From positions 124,094-188,093 of the forward strand of contig NZ_LAYJ01000133.1 of the NCBI RefSeq assembly GCF_000981035.1: a stretch of DNA of 64,000 nucleotides. Reading direction: 5' to 3'. Position 1 is the stretch's first letter, and each line of letters opens with the position of its first letter. The stretch is from Christensenella hongkongensis. Its GTDB lineage: Bacteria > Bacillota > Clostridia > Christensenellales > Christensenellaceae. This document shows positions 34,984 through 43,271 of the stretch, one piece after another. The notes beneath the pieces were generated by a model that was not told the DNA's origin, made no database searches, and saw nothing but the letters and a program-made list of their open reading frames with translations. The position numbers were made by a program, and so were the translations under genes.

Positions 34984-35132
34984 TTGTTATAAGCCTCCTC
35001 ATATATTTTCGTATATTTCAAAACGTTGTTTTCGTTTTTTGTTTTACAATTTAATGATAAAGCACAAAAGTGACCAATTCTTGAACTGCATTTGAATAAT
35101 ATTTGAAGGAAAAGTAACAAAATTGTGAAGAT

Positions 35133-35166
35133 AAAAAGGGCGCGGCATTTTTGCCGCGCCCTTTTT
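35133..35166. terminator. Strong bidirectional terminator
   Basis: AAAAAGGGCGCGGCA pairs perfectly with TGCCGCGCCCTTTTT, loop TTTT. It ends the MFS gene on the minus strand and insulates htrA. Confidence 0.93.
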
Positions 35167-35193
35167 ATGGAGAGCTGTAAATGAGGATTCAGA

Positions 35194-36648
35194 TTAAGAA
35201 TGGGGGGACGGTTGCTGCGCCGCCTTTGCTTTTTTGTCCTGGAACAACCTGATAACCGTCAAGATAACGCTTATGCACAAAATAGCCGTGCCAATCGCGT
35301 ATACGGTCTGCATTCCATAGACAAATACATCCGGCCTTCCGTTAATATAGCCCTTGACCTGATAACCGACCTTTGAGCTCATCAAAGAGTAAAGCAAAGT
35401 GGTGAGGAGCGAGATTCCCGTCACACTCCCAAAATTGCGTGTGAAAGCGTTGATACTGCCCACAATCCCAAGCTTTTCCTTGGGGGCTGTGGACATAATC
35501 AGCGAAGTATTCGGCGCGGAGAATATACCTGCGCCAAGACCTACGATGCACAGGAATACAATCAGCTTAATCACAGGCTCCGTTGCGGTCATGGTTGCGA
35601 GCAGGCCAAGGCCTAATGTCATGATTACAAGGCCTACAAGCGTAATTTTTGCAGCGCCGACCTTGTCTGAGATATATCCTGAAAGCGGCGACATAATCCC
35701 CATTACGATTGGAAAGCTCATCATGATCAGGCCCGTAGAACCGGGATCGATTTTCAGGACGTCCTCGATATAGAAGGGCTGTATAATACTGATACCGCTC
35801 ATCGCAAAGAACTGGATCAATACGCAAATGACACTGAGTGTAAACAAAGAATTTTTGAACAGGGAAAGATCAATGATAGGCTGCTGGCTTCTTTTTTCAA
35901 AGTACAGGAAAAGGGCAACCAGAATCACCGCCCCTGCAAAGGACATTATGATGTAGTATTTATCATAGCCCTTGCTCTGTCCGGTTAAAAGTCCAAAGAA
36001 AAACAGGATGACAGCCGCTGCAAGCAAAGCGGTGCCCCGGTAATCGACCTGCTGGTCTGTCTTTTTGCCGCGCGGCAGCAGCTTGAGCGCCAATATAAAA
36101 GCGACGATGCCAACCGGCACATTAATCAGGAAGATGTAATTCCAACTGAGATAGGTAACGATCAGCCCGCCGATGGGGGGGCCCAGCATGGTGCCAAGTG
36201 CGACGGAGATGCCGGAGATGCCCAGTGCGCGTCCCCGTTCATTCGCGGGGAAGACCTCGGTGATAATACCCTGGTTGTTGGCAAGCGCCGCGGCGCCGCC
36301 TATTCCTTCGATCACGCGCGATACAATCAGAAATTCGAGCGTGTGCGAAAGACCGGCCATAAGCGAACCGGCGGTAAAAACAACGGTGCCAAACATAAAG
36401 AGGCGTCCTTTGCCCTTGATGTCGCCAAGCCGTCCAAACAGCAGGATAGACGCAACCACGGCAACAAGATAAACGATCACCACCATTTGGATCGATTCCA
36501 TATCCGTATTGAGGTCCTTCACCATGACGGGGAGCGCGACGTTTACGACAGTTCCGTCAAGGGTTACCATAAAAGGCATAAAAATAAGGACTGCCAGAAT
36601 CGACCATTTATGTTTCGCGTAATAATCCAATGAAGTTCTGTCTGCCAT
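35194..36648 (-). CDS. MFS drug exporter, DHA2 family (EmrB/QacA type, 14 helices)
   Basis: 484 residues with 14 likely helices. Motifs: LDGTVVNVALPVM in helix 1, LFGRLGDIKGKGRLFMFG for motif A, GAAALANNQGIITEVFPANERGRALGI, and GPPIGGLIV in helix 5 (antiporter motif C). Exports cationic drugs or similar by proton exchange. Inverted repeats TTGTAA/TTACAA at 36672-36700 lie right upstream and could be operator sites of a TetR or MarR regulator, which is not nearby. Confidence 0.92.
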   Translation of the reverse strand: MADRTSLDYYAKHKWSILAVLIFMPFMVTLDGTVVNVALPVMVKDLNTDMESIQMVVIVYLVAVVASILLFGRLGDIKGKGRLFMFGTVVFTAGSLMAGLSHTLEFLIVSRVIEGIGGAAALANNQGIITEVFPANERGRALGISGISVALGTMLGPPIGGLIVTYLSWNYIFLINVPVGIVAFILALKLLPRGKKTDQQVDYRGTALLAAAVILFFFGLLTGQSKGYDKYYIIMSFAGAVILVALFLYFEKRSQQPIIDLSLFKNSLFTLSVICVLIQFFAMSGISIIQPFYIEDVLKIDPGSTGLIMMSFPIVMGIMSPLSGYISDKVGAAKITLVGLVIMTLGLGLLATMTATEPVIKLIVFLCIVGLGAGIFSAPNTSLIMSTAPKEKLGIVGSINAFTRNFGSVTGISLLTTLLYSLMSSKVGYQVKGYINGRPDVFVYGMQTVYAIGTAILCISVILTVIRLFQDKKAKAAQQPSPHS

Positions 36649-36849
36649 AATTCTTCCTCTTTCCGTGTGATTTGTAATAAAAACGATAAAAAATTTACAA
36701 TAAAACGGTAAATAACATTAATTATATAAACAGGAAGCTGGCAGATAATCATTGAAAGCGTCAAAAGCAGTAGCGGAAAAATTAAAATGAACAATAAAAA
36801 AATCGGTTTGACACCAATCAAAAAGACAAGCTTATTTCCAGATGAAAAG

Positions 36850-36886
36850 GCCGGCCGGTTCCGACAAACGTCAGGAATCAGCCGGC
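36850..36886 (-). terminator. Terminator overlapping the metallophosphoesterase stop
   Basis: GCCGGCTGATTCC with GGAACCGGCCGGC (one mismatch and one wobble), then CTTTTC. The stop codon is inside the stem. Confidence 0.55.
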
Positions 36887-37698
36887 AGAAGGCGGACCAG
36901 CACGATTTCCGGCTGTGCGAAAAGGCGCACAGGCACGACGCTTGAACCAAGGCCCTTGCTTAAAATCATGGTGGTGCTGCCGCTGGTGTAAAGGCCGTCC
37001 GAATATTCAGGAAGCCATTCGCCTGAGGGGGAAAACAACGCCTTGCCTCCGGGAAGGCGCAACTGGCCGCCATGCGTATGGCCGGAAAGGACAAGATCGG
37101 CTTTTTTCTGGTCGTAGGTTCCGCGGAACGGATCCGGCGTATGTGCGAGCAGCACATTGAAATGCCGGGAGTCCGGGAACCGGAGCTTTTCTATGCTGCC
37201 CGGATCAACGGTGGCGTCGTCAGTTCCGCCAATGTTAAGGGAAGTTGTCCCGACGATAAGGGGAATCACATTTCCATGGAGCACGGCAACCCCGTTTTTG
37301 GAAAACAGTTTTTTCACCTCGTCCGCCCAGAAGCGTTCGTGGTTTCCGGTCACAAAAAACGAAGGGGCGATACCGGAGCAACGCCTTGCGACGTTTTCGA
37401 TGTAAGCGGTATTCAGGCTGTCCGTATAGGAATGATAGATCATATCTCCCGTGATGCAGATGAGGTCAGGGTTAAGACTTTCGACCGTATCAAACAGGCG
37501 GGAGTTGTCTTTTCCAAAGGATTTCTCGTGCAGGTCGGAAATCTGGACAAGCGTAACGGGACTATCAATTTTACTGCTTTTTATTTCATATTCTGTTATT
37601 TCAACGATATTGTTTTGTCCGATGTAAGCCATGGGAAGATTCACCGCAAAAAATGCGATCAGCAGGAAAAAAAGGATGCTTCGTTTTTGTTTTTTCAT
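36871..37698 (-). CDS. Membrane-anchored metallophosphoesterase (YkuE/YaeI type)
   Basis: 275 residues from the ATG at 37698. N-terminal hydrophobic anchor RSILFFLLIAFFAVNLPMAY, then calcineurin-like motifs in order: QISDLHEKS, CITGDMIYH, VTGNHERF, and SGHTHGGQL for two metal ions. Related YkuE and LpxH-like enzymes act on UDP-lipids or other phosphoesters at the membrane surface; the exact substrate is unknown. A longer frame upstream is AT-rich and not protein-like. Confidence 0.88.
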   Translation of the reverse strand: MKKQKRSILFFLLIAFFAVNLPMAYIGQNNIVEITEYEIKSSKIDSPVTLVQISDLHEKSFGKDNSRLFDTVESLNPDLICITGDMIYHSYTDSLNTAYIENVARRCSGIAPSFFVTGNHERFWADEVKKLFSKNGVAVLHGNVIPLIVGTTSLNIGGTDDATVDPGSIEKLRFPDSRHFNVLLAHTPDPFRGTYDQKKADLVLSGHTHGGQLRLPGGKALFSPSGEWLPEYSDGLYTSGSTTMILSKGLGSSVVPVRLFAQPEIVLVRLLPADS

Positions 37699-37804
37699 AA
37701 AAAAGTAAAATCCCTTCCTGTGTTTTTTTAAGAGTATATAAAAAAGCCCATGCAATGTAAATAAAAAAAACATGAACAATCTGTAAAAACATTGGAAAAA
37801 ATCA

Positions 37805-37832
37805 TTGCTTTTTGCTGCGCTTATGCTATAAT
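37805..37832 (+). promoter_or_regulatory. Promoter of rpmE
   Basis: TTGCTT, 16-base spacer, TATAAT, about 38 bases ahead of the start codon. Confidence 0.65.
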
Positions 37833-37869
37833 AAATAATGCTACTTTTGGAAGAAAGAGGTGAAGGGTA

Positions 37870-38070
37870 ATGAAAGAAGGAATTCATCCGAAGTATGGCG
37901 AATGCACCGTTACGTGTGCGTGCGGCGAAACTTTTAAGACCGGCTCTGTAAAACCAGAGATGAGAGTTGATATTTGTTCAAAATGCCATCCGTTCTTCAC
38001 GGGAAAACAGAAGCTTGTTGATACAGGCGGTCGTGTAGACAGATTTAAGAAAAGATACGGCATTAAATAA
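37870..38070 (+). CDS. rpmE: 50S ribosomal protein L31, zinc-binding type
   Basis: 66 residues. Cys16, Cys18, Cys36 and Cys39 form the zinc site (TCACGE and [12 protein letters not shown]) of the C+ form. Full length and strongly conserved. AAGAGGTGAAGG upstream. First gene of the cluster rpmE, DUF1385, prmC, prfA, an order often seen in Clostridia; a terminator follows it, so the rest may depend on read-through or another promoter. Confidence 0.97.
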   Translation: MKEGIHPKYGECTVTCACGETFKTGSVKPEMRVDICSKCHPFFTGKQKLVDTGGRVDRFKKRYGIK

Positions 38071-38107
38071 TACAATACTGTTTATTTTGACGTGTTTTAA
38101 AAGACTG

Positions 38108-38146
38108 CAGACCGTGACGTTTTTAAGGTTCACGGTCTGTTTTTTT
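38108..38146 (+). terminator. Terminator of rpmE
   Basis: CAGACCGTGA pairs with TCACGGTCTG, then seven T. A second small hairpin, GCAAAAGCCGC/GCGGC, follows ahead of the next gene. Confidence 0.85.
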
Positions 38147-38189
38147 GCAGTATGCAAAAGCCGCGTTTTTGCGGCATAAGGAGCAAAGC

Positions 38190-39245
38190 ATGAAAAGAAC
38201 AAGTATCGGAGGACAGGGGGTTCTTGAGGGCGTTATGATGCGCTCGCCGGAAAAAACGGCGATTGCAGTGCGCAGGGAATCCGGCGAGATCGTAACACAA
38301 AAGCAGGACTCGCAGTCGCTTTCCACCCGTTATAAAATATTAGGAGTGCCGATTATCCGCGGCGTGGTCAATTTTATAGAAATGATGGTTTCCGGCGTCA
38401 AGACGATTACAGATGCAGCGCGGATGTATGATCCGGAGGATGAAGAGCTCGAACCGAGCAAAACAGAAGAGTATATCGCGGAAAAGACTGGCAAAAACCC
38501 AATGGACGTGGCAATCGTTTTTGCGGTTGTGATCGCCCTTGTGATTGCAGTCGGCCTGTTTTTTATCCTGCCCAACCTGATTACAGGCTGGATTACGCCT
38601 TACGTACACACAGCGTTTGGCAAAAATCTGATCGACGGGCTGATCCGCGTGGGAATGTTTTTGATTTACCTCGTGGCGATCAGCAATATGAAGGATATTA
38701 AACGCCTGTTTGGTTACCATGGCGCAGAGCATAAGGTGATCAACTGTTTTGAGCATGATATGCCGATGGACGTGGAGCACGCGCGCCAGAATACGCGGTT
38801 ACACCCGCGTTGCGGAACAAGCTTTCTTTTGATCGTCATGATTATTTCCATCCTGCTCTTTACGCTGCTTGGCTGGAGCGACAACTGGGCGGTCCGCATT
38901 GGCCTTCGCCTTGCGATGCTCCCAATCGTCGCAGGCGTATCCTACGAAGTGCTGAAGCTTCTTGCAAAGTACGAGAATAAGTTTACGGAGGCGCTCAGAA
39001 AGCCGGGTATGGCCTTGCAATACCTTACGACGCGCGAACCGGACGATGGAATGCTGGAGGTGGCGCTTGTGTCGTTCCTTGCGGCAGAGGACAAAAAGAC
39101 GGACGAGGAAATCGATAAAATGGCGAGGGATTACAGCCACAAGATCGACGGATCGCCGGCTGATTTTGCGGACGCAGCAGATGCGGCGCAGGCTGAGGCG
39201 GCGCCTGAAGGACTTACTGCGTCGGCGCTCGAGATAAATGAGTAA
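38190..39245 (+). CDS. DUF1385 membrane protein
   Basis: 351 residues from the ATG behind AAGGAGC. Family marks: GGQGVLEGVMMRSP near the start, GYHGAEHKVINCFE and NTRLHPRCGTSFLLIV, with four or five membrane helices between about 115 and 275. The metal-like HGAEH and Cys-rich motif is conserved in the family but its function is not established. Consistently found with rpmE/prmC/prfA. The C-terminus is Ala/Glu-rich; its last eight bases overlap prmC. Confidence 0.9.
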   Translation: MKRTSIGGQGVLEGVMMRSPEKTAIAVRRESGEIVTQKQDSQSLSTRYKILGVPIIRGVVNFIEMMVSGVKTITDAARMYDPEDEELEPSKTEEYIAEKTGKNPMDVAIVFAVVIALVIAVGLFFILPNLITGWITPYVHTAFGKNLIDGLIRVGMFLIYLVAISNMKDIKRLFGYHGAEHKVINCFEHDMPMDVEHARQNTRLHPRCGTSFLLIVMIISILLFTLLGWSDNWAVRIGLRLAMLPIVAGVSYEVLKLLAKYENKFTEALRKPGMALQYLTTREPDDGMLEVALVSFLAAEDKKTDEEIDKMARDYSHKIDGSPADFADAADAAQAEAAPEGLTASALEINE

Positions 39246-40077
39246 TTGGGGAGAGGTTTACCATAATACTTTAAGAACGCTTGAGCAGGCGGGCTTTGAG
39301 GAGGCTGCCACAGAGGCGAAGATGATATTAGCGCACGTGTACGGCGGCGATTTTTCGCAGCTGTACCTGCGCTTTTTCGATGCCTGCAATCAGGAGCCCG
39401 AGGTGCAGGGGCTGACGCTTGCGCGGCTTTCCGGCAGGCCACTTGCGTATGTGTTGGGTGAAAAGTATTTCTACGGGCGGCGGTTTTATGTGGATGAGCG
39501 CGTGCTGATTCCGCGTTACGATACGGAGCCCGTTGTGGAAAGGGCGCTTAGCCTTGCGCGGGAGCGCGGGTACATCAAGGCGCTTGATCTTTGCTGTGGC
39601 AGCGGTATCATTGGGGTGACGCTTGCAGCCGAGGGACGATTTGGCAAAATTTGCTTTGCAGATTTATCGGCGGGAGCGCTTGAGGTGGCAAAAGAGAACG
39701 CCCGCGCGCTTGTGCCGGATCAGTGCTGCAGCTTTGTCCAGGGGGATTTTCTGGAAAACATCTGCGAAACCTTCGATCTTGTAGTGTGCAATCCGCCTTA
39801 CATCAGTGCGCGGGATTACAAAGGGCTGGAACCGCAGGTAAGGGATTACGAACCGCAAAGCGCGCTTCTTGCGGCAAACGAAGGATACCTGTTTTATGAG
39901 CGGGCGGCAAAGGAGCTGCCGCCTGTTTTGAACCCGGGCGGCGCGGTCGTTTTTGAGATCGGCGACACACAGGAAGCGCGCGTGTGCGCCTTGCTTGAAG
40001 AGGCAGGATTTGATAAGATAGAAAGCGGATGCGATATGGCCGGCAGGCCACGGTTTGTGTGCGCTGTCATGGCATAA
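39238..40077 (+). CDS. prmC: Peptide chain release factor N5-glutamine methyltransferase
   Basis: 279 residues. N-terminal helical substrate-recognition domain, then a class I methyltransferase with LDLCCGSGIIGVTLA and the catalytic NPPYIS. It methylates the Gln of the GGQ motif in release factors, and its target prfA is the next gene, 59 bases downstream. Translation is coupled to DUF1385 by overlap. Confidence 0.95.
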   Translation: MSNWGEVYHNTLRTLEQAGFEEAATEAKMILAHVYGGDFSQLYLRFFDACNQEPEVQGLTLARLSGRPLAYVLGEKYFYGRRFYVDERVLIPRYDTEPVVERALSLARERGYIKALDLCCGSGIIGVTLAAEGRFGKICFADLSAGALEVAKENARALVPDQCCSFVQGDFLENICETFDLVVCNPPYISARDYKGLEPQVRDYEPQSALLAANEGYLFYERAAKELPPVLNPGGAVVFEIGDTQEARVCALLEEAGFDKIESGCDMAGRPRFVCAVMA

Positions 40078-40136
40078 CAGGGGCAGGATTGTCTCAATGA
40101 AACAATAAAAAATTTAGATTTTGCGGAGAATCATAT

Positions 40137-41201
40137 ATGCTTGATAAACTCAAAACAATCAAAGAACGTTACGACGCTATTTCAAAGGAGCTTTCCAACC
40201 CGGAGGTGATCGGAAACCAGGACAGGTTTCGCTCGCTCGCTCAGGAACAGGCCTCGATTGCAGAGATCGTCGAAGCATACGACAGGTATGCCATGATCCT
40301 TGACCATATTGCCCAGAACAGGGAGATTATGGAAACAGAGACGGACGATGAATTCCTTGCACTGGCAAAGGAAGAGCTCGCGCCGCTTGAGAAAGAAAAA
40401 GAGGAAATGGAAGCAGAGCTTAAGGTATTGCTGATTCCCAAGGATAAAAATGACGAAAAGAACGTTATTCTGGAAATCCGTGCGGGAACGGGCGGCGACG
40501 AAGCCGCGCTTTTTGGAGGAGACCTGCTGCGGATGTACCTGCGTTACGCGGAACGGCATGGCTTTACGGTGGAAACGCTCTCGTCCAATGTGACGGAGCT
40601 TGGCGGCGTGAAAGAAATGGTCGTTTCCATCGCCGGAAAGGGAGCTTATGCGCGCCTGAAGTACGAAAGCGGCGTGCACCGTGTGCAGCGCGTGCCGGAT
40701 ACGGAATCCTCAGGAAGAATCCATACGTCTGCCGCAACGGTGGCGGTGCTGCCGGAAGCAGAAGAGGTGGAGGTGGACCTGAATCCAAACGACCTTCGCG
40801 TAGATGTGTTCCGCAGCGGCGGGCATGGAGGGCAGAGTGTCAATACAACGGACAGCGCGGTGCGTATTACGCATTTACCGTCAGGGCTTGTCGTCACATG
40901 CCAGGATGAAAAATCACAGATCAAAAATAAGGCAAAAGCGATGAAGGTACTCGCTTCGCGTTTATATGACTTGTATAAGGATGCGGCGGACAGCGAGCTT
41001 TCGGAAAACCGCCGCAGCCAGGTAGGCTCCGGAGACCGCAGCGAACGTATCCGTACATACAACTTCCCGCAGGGCCGTGTAACGGATCACCGCATCGGCA
41101 TGACGCTTTATAAGCTGGAGGCGTTTCTTGACGGGGATATGGATGAAATGATCGACGCGCTCATTCTGGACGAACGCCAGAGAAAACTGCAGGAAGCATA
41201 A
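40137..41201 (+). CDS. prfA: Peptide chain release factor 1
   Basis: 354 residues. Recognises UAA and UAG. GGQ at residues 231-233 in [17 protein letters not shown], the conserved [12 protein letters not shown] domain entry, and [18 protein letters not shown]-terminal [12 protein letters not shown] is standard. GGAG precedes the ATG. PrmC, encoded just upstream, modifies its Gln233. Confidence 0.97.
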   Translation: MLDKLKTIKERYDAISKELSNPEVIGNQDRFRSLAQEQASIAEIVEAYDRYAMILDHIAQNREIMETETDDEFLALAKEELAPLEKEKEEMEAELKVLLIPKDKNDEKNVILEIRAGTGGDEAALFGGDLLRMYLRYAERHGFTVETLSSNVTELGGVKEMVVSIAGKGAYARLKYESGVHRVQRVPDTESSGRIHTSAATVAVLPEAEEVEVDLNPNDLRVDVFRSGGHGGQSVNTTDSAVRITHLPSGLVVTCQDEKSQIKNKAKAMKVLASRLYDLYKDAADSELSENRRSQVGSGDRSERIRTYNFPQGRVTDHRIGMTLYKLEAFLDGDMDEMIDALILDERQRKLQEA

Positions 41202-41249
41202 CGTATGTGATATCGCTCGGGGGACTTATTATTACATCGCTTCATTTCA

Positions 41250-41327
41250 CGCCGGGTTAGCTCATTGCCTTCAAAGCCTGCTTACTTCGTGCGCAAAGGC
41301 ATTTTCACGCAATGAGCTAACCCGGCG
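41250..41327. repeat. 19-bp perfect inverted repeat with 40-base loop
   Basis: CGCCGGGTTAGCTCATTGC (41250-41268) and its exact complement (41309-41327) flank a 40-base loop that contains a smaller GCCT/AGGC pair. No T run on either side, so not a usual terminator. It could be a REP-like element, a small inverted-repeat insertion, or the first domain of the RNA that follows. Confidence 0.75.
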
Positions 41328-41429
41328 TTGGCAATAATGTGTAAGAGATTTGTGGAACACCTGCCGGCGAGCACATAAGATGCCGCAATGAGGAGCTTGA
41401 GAAGTCGTATCACGTTGAACCATATTTGC

Positions 41430-41613
41430 TCTGATAGACGAATGCAGAGCGCCGTACACAGTGTTTTTTTCCTGAGTTGTACGGCGCGTCTCCGAAGGGC
41501 GGCGTCTCATGCGCTTGCCTTCGAGTATCCGGGCGATCACATATCTATGCTGTGAAATTTCATAAAAAGCATGGGTTTTAAACGGTATTGTGGTTTCTAC
41601 CATACCGTTTTTT
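41430..41613 (+). ncRNA. Candidate structured noncoding RNA ending in an intrinsic terminator
   Basis: The 561-base gap after prfA has no believable gene. On the plus strand it can form a 10-bp perfect helix GCGCCGTACA/TGTACGGCGC (41449-41458 with 41478-41487), a CGAAGG/CCTTCG helix (41493-41498 with 41518-41523), a TCACA/TGTGA hairpin (41537-41541 with 41551-41555) whose loop bases ATGC (41547-41550) can pair with GCAT (41569-41572) as an H-type pseudoknot, and a terminator. TTGAGA, 18 bases, CATATT at 41397-41426 is a possible promoter. The unpaired GGGCGATCACATATCTATG region recalls the raiA RNA class as I remember it, but I could not verify that. No downstream gene is close enough to be a riboswitch target before the terminator, except the XRE gene 150 bases on. 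Confidence 0.55.
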
Positions 41614-41614
41614 C
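41581..41614 (+). terminator. Terminator of the RNA candidate
   Basis: AACGGTAT and ATACCGTT arms with inner TGGT/ACCA pairing, then six T. Confidence 0.8.
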
Positions 41615-41674
41615 ATCTATTCATATAAATCATTGTTTCCATTTTATTCGACATTTGACAAACTTTTTTGCGTA

Positions 41675-41738
41675 TTGACTATCTGGTCAACATTATAAAG
41701 CAATTCTATTATACAATTAAAAAAATGACGATCAGTCA
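41675..41738. promoter_or_regulatory. Two TTGAC/GTCAA dyads upstream of the second XRE gene
   Basis: TTGAC-N6-GTCAA at 41675-41690 and TGAC-N5-GTCA at 41726-41738, with a further TTGACA half-site at 41655. The spacing suggests cooperative autoregulatory binding by the XRE protein. The -10 is probably within TATTATACA at 41707-41715. Confidence 0.45.
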
Positions 41739-41762
41739 AAAATCAAAAGAGGATTCATGTAA

Positions 41763-42011
41763 ATGGAAAATTTGATTCTTCAAAATGCTTCGTTACCCGA
41801 TAATTTACGGAAACTGCGTAATCAGGCAGGGTTGACGCAAGAGGAGCTCGTCGCGAAAATGAATTTACTGGGAAGCGTCATTGAACGTACGGCTTACTCG
41901 AAAATCGAGGCGGGCACGCGTAATATCAAGGTAACGGATTTGGTTGCGCTTCAGCAAATTTATCAGGTTGATTTCGCGGAGTTCTTCAAGGGCGTTAAAC
42001 CCCATGAATGA
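41763..42011 (+). CDS. XRE-family regulator, 82 residues (paralogue of the gene at 19288)
   Basis: One helix-turn-helix (LRKLRNQAGLTQEELVAKMNL ... YSKIEAGTRNIKVTDLVALQ) and the tail FAEFFKGVKPHE. Nearly colinear with the 19288 protein, including the opening LILQNASL. Preceded by AGAGGA and two dyads that look like its own operators. It stands alone here with no divergent partner. Either a duplicated regulator or the last trace of another element. Confidence 0.87.
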   Translation: MENLILQNASLPDNLRKLRNQAGLTQEELVAKMNLLGSVIERTAYSKIEAGTRNIKVTDLVALQQIYQVDFAEFFKGVKPHE

Positions 42012-42076
42012 AAATAAGCATATATCCTGTCCGGCAGATGCCATATGACGGCGTGTTACAGGATTGCCGCCGGACG

Positions 42077-43000
42077 CTATATTTTTGTTTCCTCATGTTT
42101 CATCACAATACTGCGGTAGGGATAAGGGATTTCTATCCCGTTCCTGTCAAATACCTTTTTTGTCTCGTAACGCAGGTCAGAAAGCGTAGGAAAGCTTGTG
42201 CCGGCGTCCTTTGTCCAAACGAACGCGCGCAGCTTGATCGACGATTCGGCAAGCTCCTGAACGCGTACGGTGACGGCTGGCGCACCCTGCGCCTTTTCTT
42301 CCGGAGTACGTACATCCAAAGAGTCTTTGTGAGCGCCCACGATATCTGCCAGAAGCTTCATTGCCAAGTCAATATCGCTGCCGTAAGAGATTCCCACGTC
42401 AAGGAAGCTGCATACGGTCGTTTCTTCGTTGTTATGCAGCGCGCGTACGATGTTTTTATCAATTACGCTGTTTGGAATCACGATGCTTTTATTGGTTGCG
42501 TCAATGATGGTTGTATGCCGAAGGCCGATGTCCTTCACAACGCCCATAAGGGGAGGGGTAACGTCGAGTATCTCGATATATTCCCCAACCTCGAACGGTT
42601 TTGACGCGCTGATCGATATGCCGCTGAACACATTGCCAAGCGTTTGCTGCGCTGCAAGGCCGATGACTACGGCGGCGATTCCCGAGCTTGCAAGAATAGC
42701 AGTACCAAGGCTGTTAAGCGGCTTGATGGTCATCAGGACGGAAAAAACTGCGATCACAATGATCGCCACATAAATAAGCCGGTAAAAAATACGCATATTC
42801 CCGGAAAGTTTTTTTGCCAGGAAATGCTGAATCAGCTTGATGATCAGAAAGGTAATCCCGGTGACGATCGCCGCATAGATCAGCGTATTAACCAGCCCGA
42901 GTGAAAAAGTTTCCCTGTTCCATACATCAAACGCACTTTCCGCAGCCTGCCCTGTGTTTGCCGCCGTATCGGCAAGCAGGCGTACATAATCTCCTGTCAT
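42077..43000 (-). CDS. Small-conductance mechanosensitive channel (MscS family)
   Basis: 307 residues from the ATG at 43000 behind AGGAG. Three membrane helices at about 30-125, the last being the Gly/Ala-rich pore helix (SSGIAAVVIGLAAQQTLGNVFSGI), then the beta domain with FEVGEYIEI and VIPNSVIDKN and the alpha/beta C-terminal cage. Opens on hypo-osmotic shock to release solutes. An ordinary single-gene unit. Confidence 0.94.
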   Translation of the reverse strand: MTGDYVRLLADTAANTGQAAESAFDVWNRETFSLGLVNTLIYAAIVTGITFLIIKLIQHFLAKKLSGNMRIFYRLIYVAIIVIAVFSVLMTIKPLNSLGTAILASSGIAAVVIGLAAQQTLGNVFSGISISASKPFEVGEYIEILDVTPPLMGVVKDIGLRHTTIIDATNKSIVIPNSVIDKNIVRALHNNEETTVCSFLDVGISYGSDIDLAMKLLADIVGAHKDSLDVRTPEEKAQGAPAVTVRVQELAESSIKLRAFVWTKDAGTSFPTLSDLRYETKKVFDRNGIEIPYPYRSIVMKHEETKI

Positions 43001-43206
43001 ATTTTTTGTTCTCCTGTTAAGTATTGCGTGATTGTGATATCCACGGCAGGCAATCAATATCCCGCGAATGGACCGGATATCATATCATTATGAAATCTAT
43101 TATACACAGTCCGGCAGGGAATAGAAAGAATAAGCATGTAAAATCGAAAGGTTATGGGAGCCGGATATTTTCCAAAATGCGGTGTTTCTTGCACTTTTCC
43201 TTGAAA

Positions 43207-43234
43207 TTGACGCACGAAAATTATATAATATAAT
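43207..43234 (+). promoter_or_regulatory. Promoter of the PLP aminotransferase gene
   Basis: TTGACG, 16-base spacer, TATAAT. Confidence 0.75.
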
Positions 43235-43271
43235 GCGTATAATTATTTTCATGGAAGGAATGGCAAAAGCA

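Noticed and set aside
41271-41603. 110-codon minus-strand frame after prfA
   Set aside because: It spans the stem-loop and the RNA candidate and shows no protein-like pattern or binding site.
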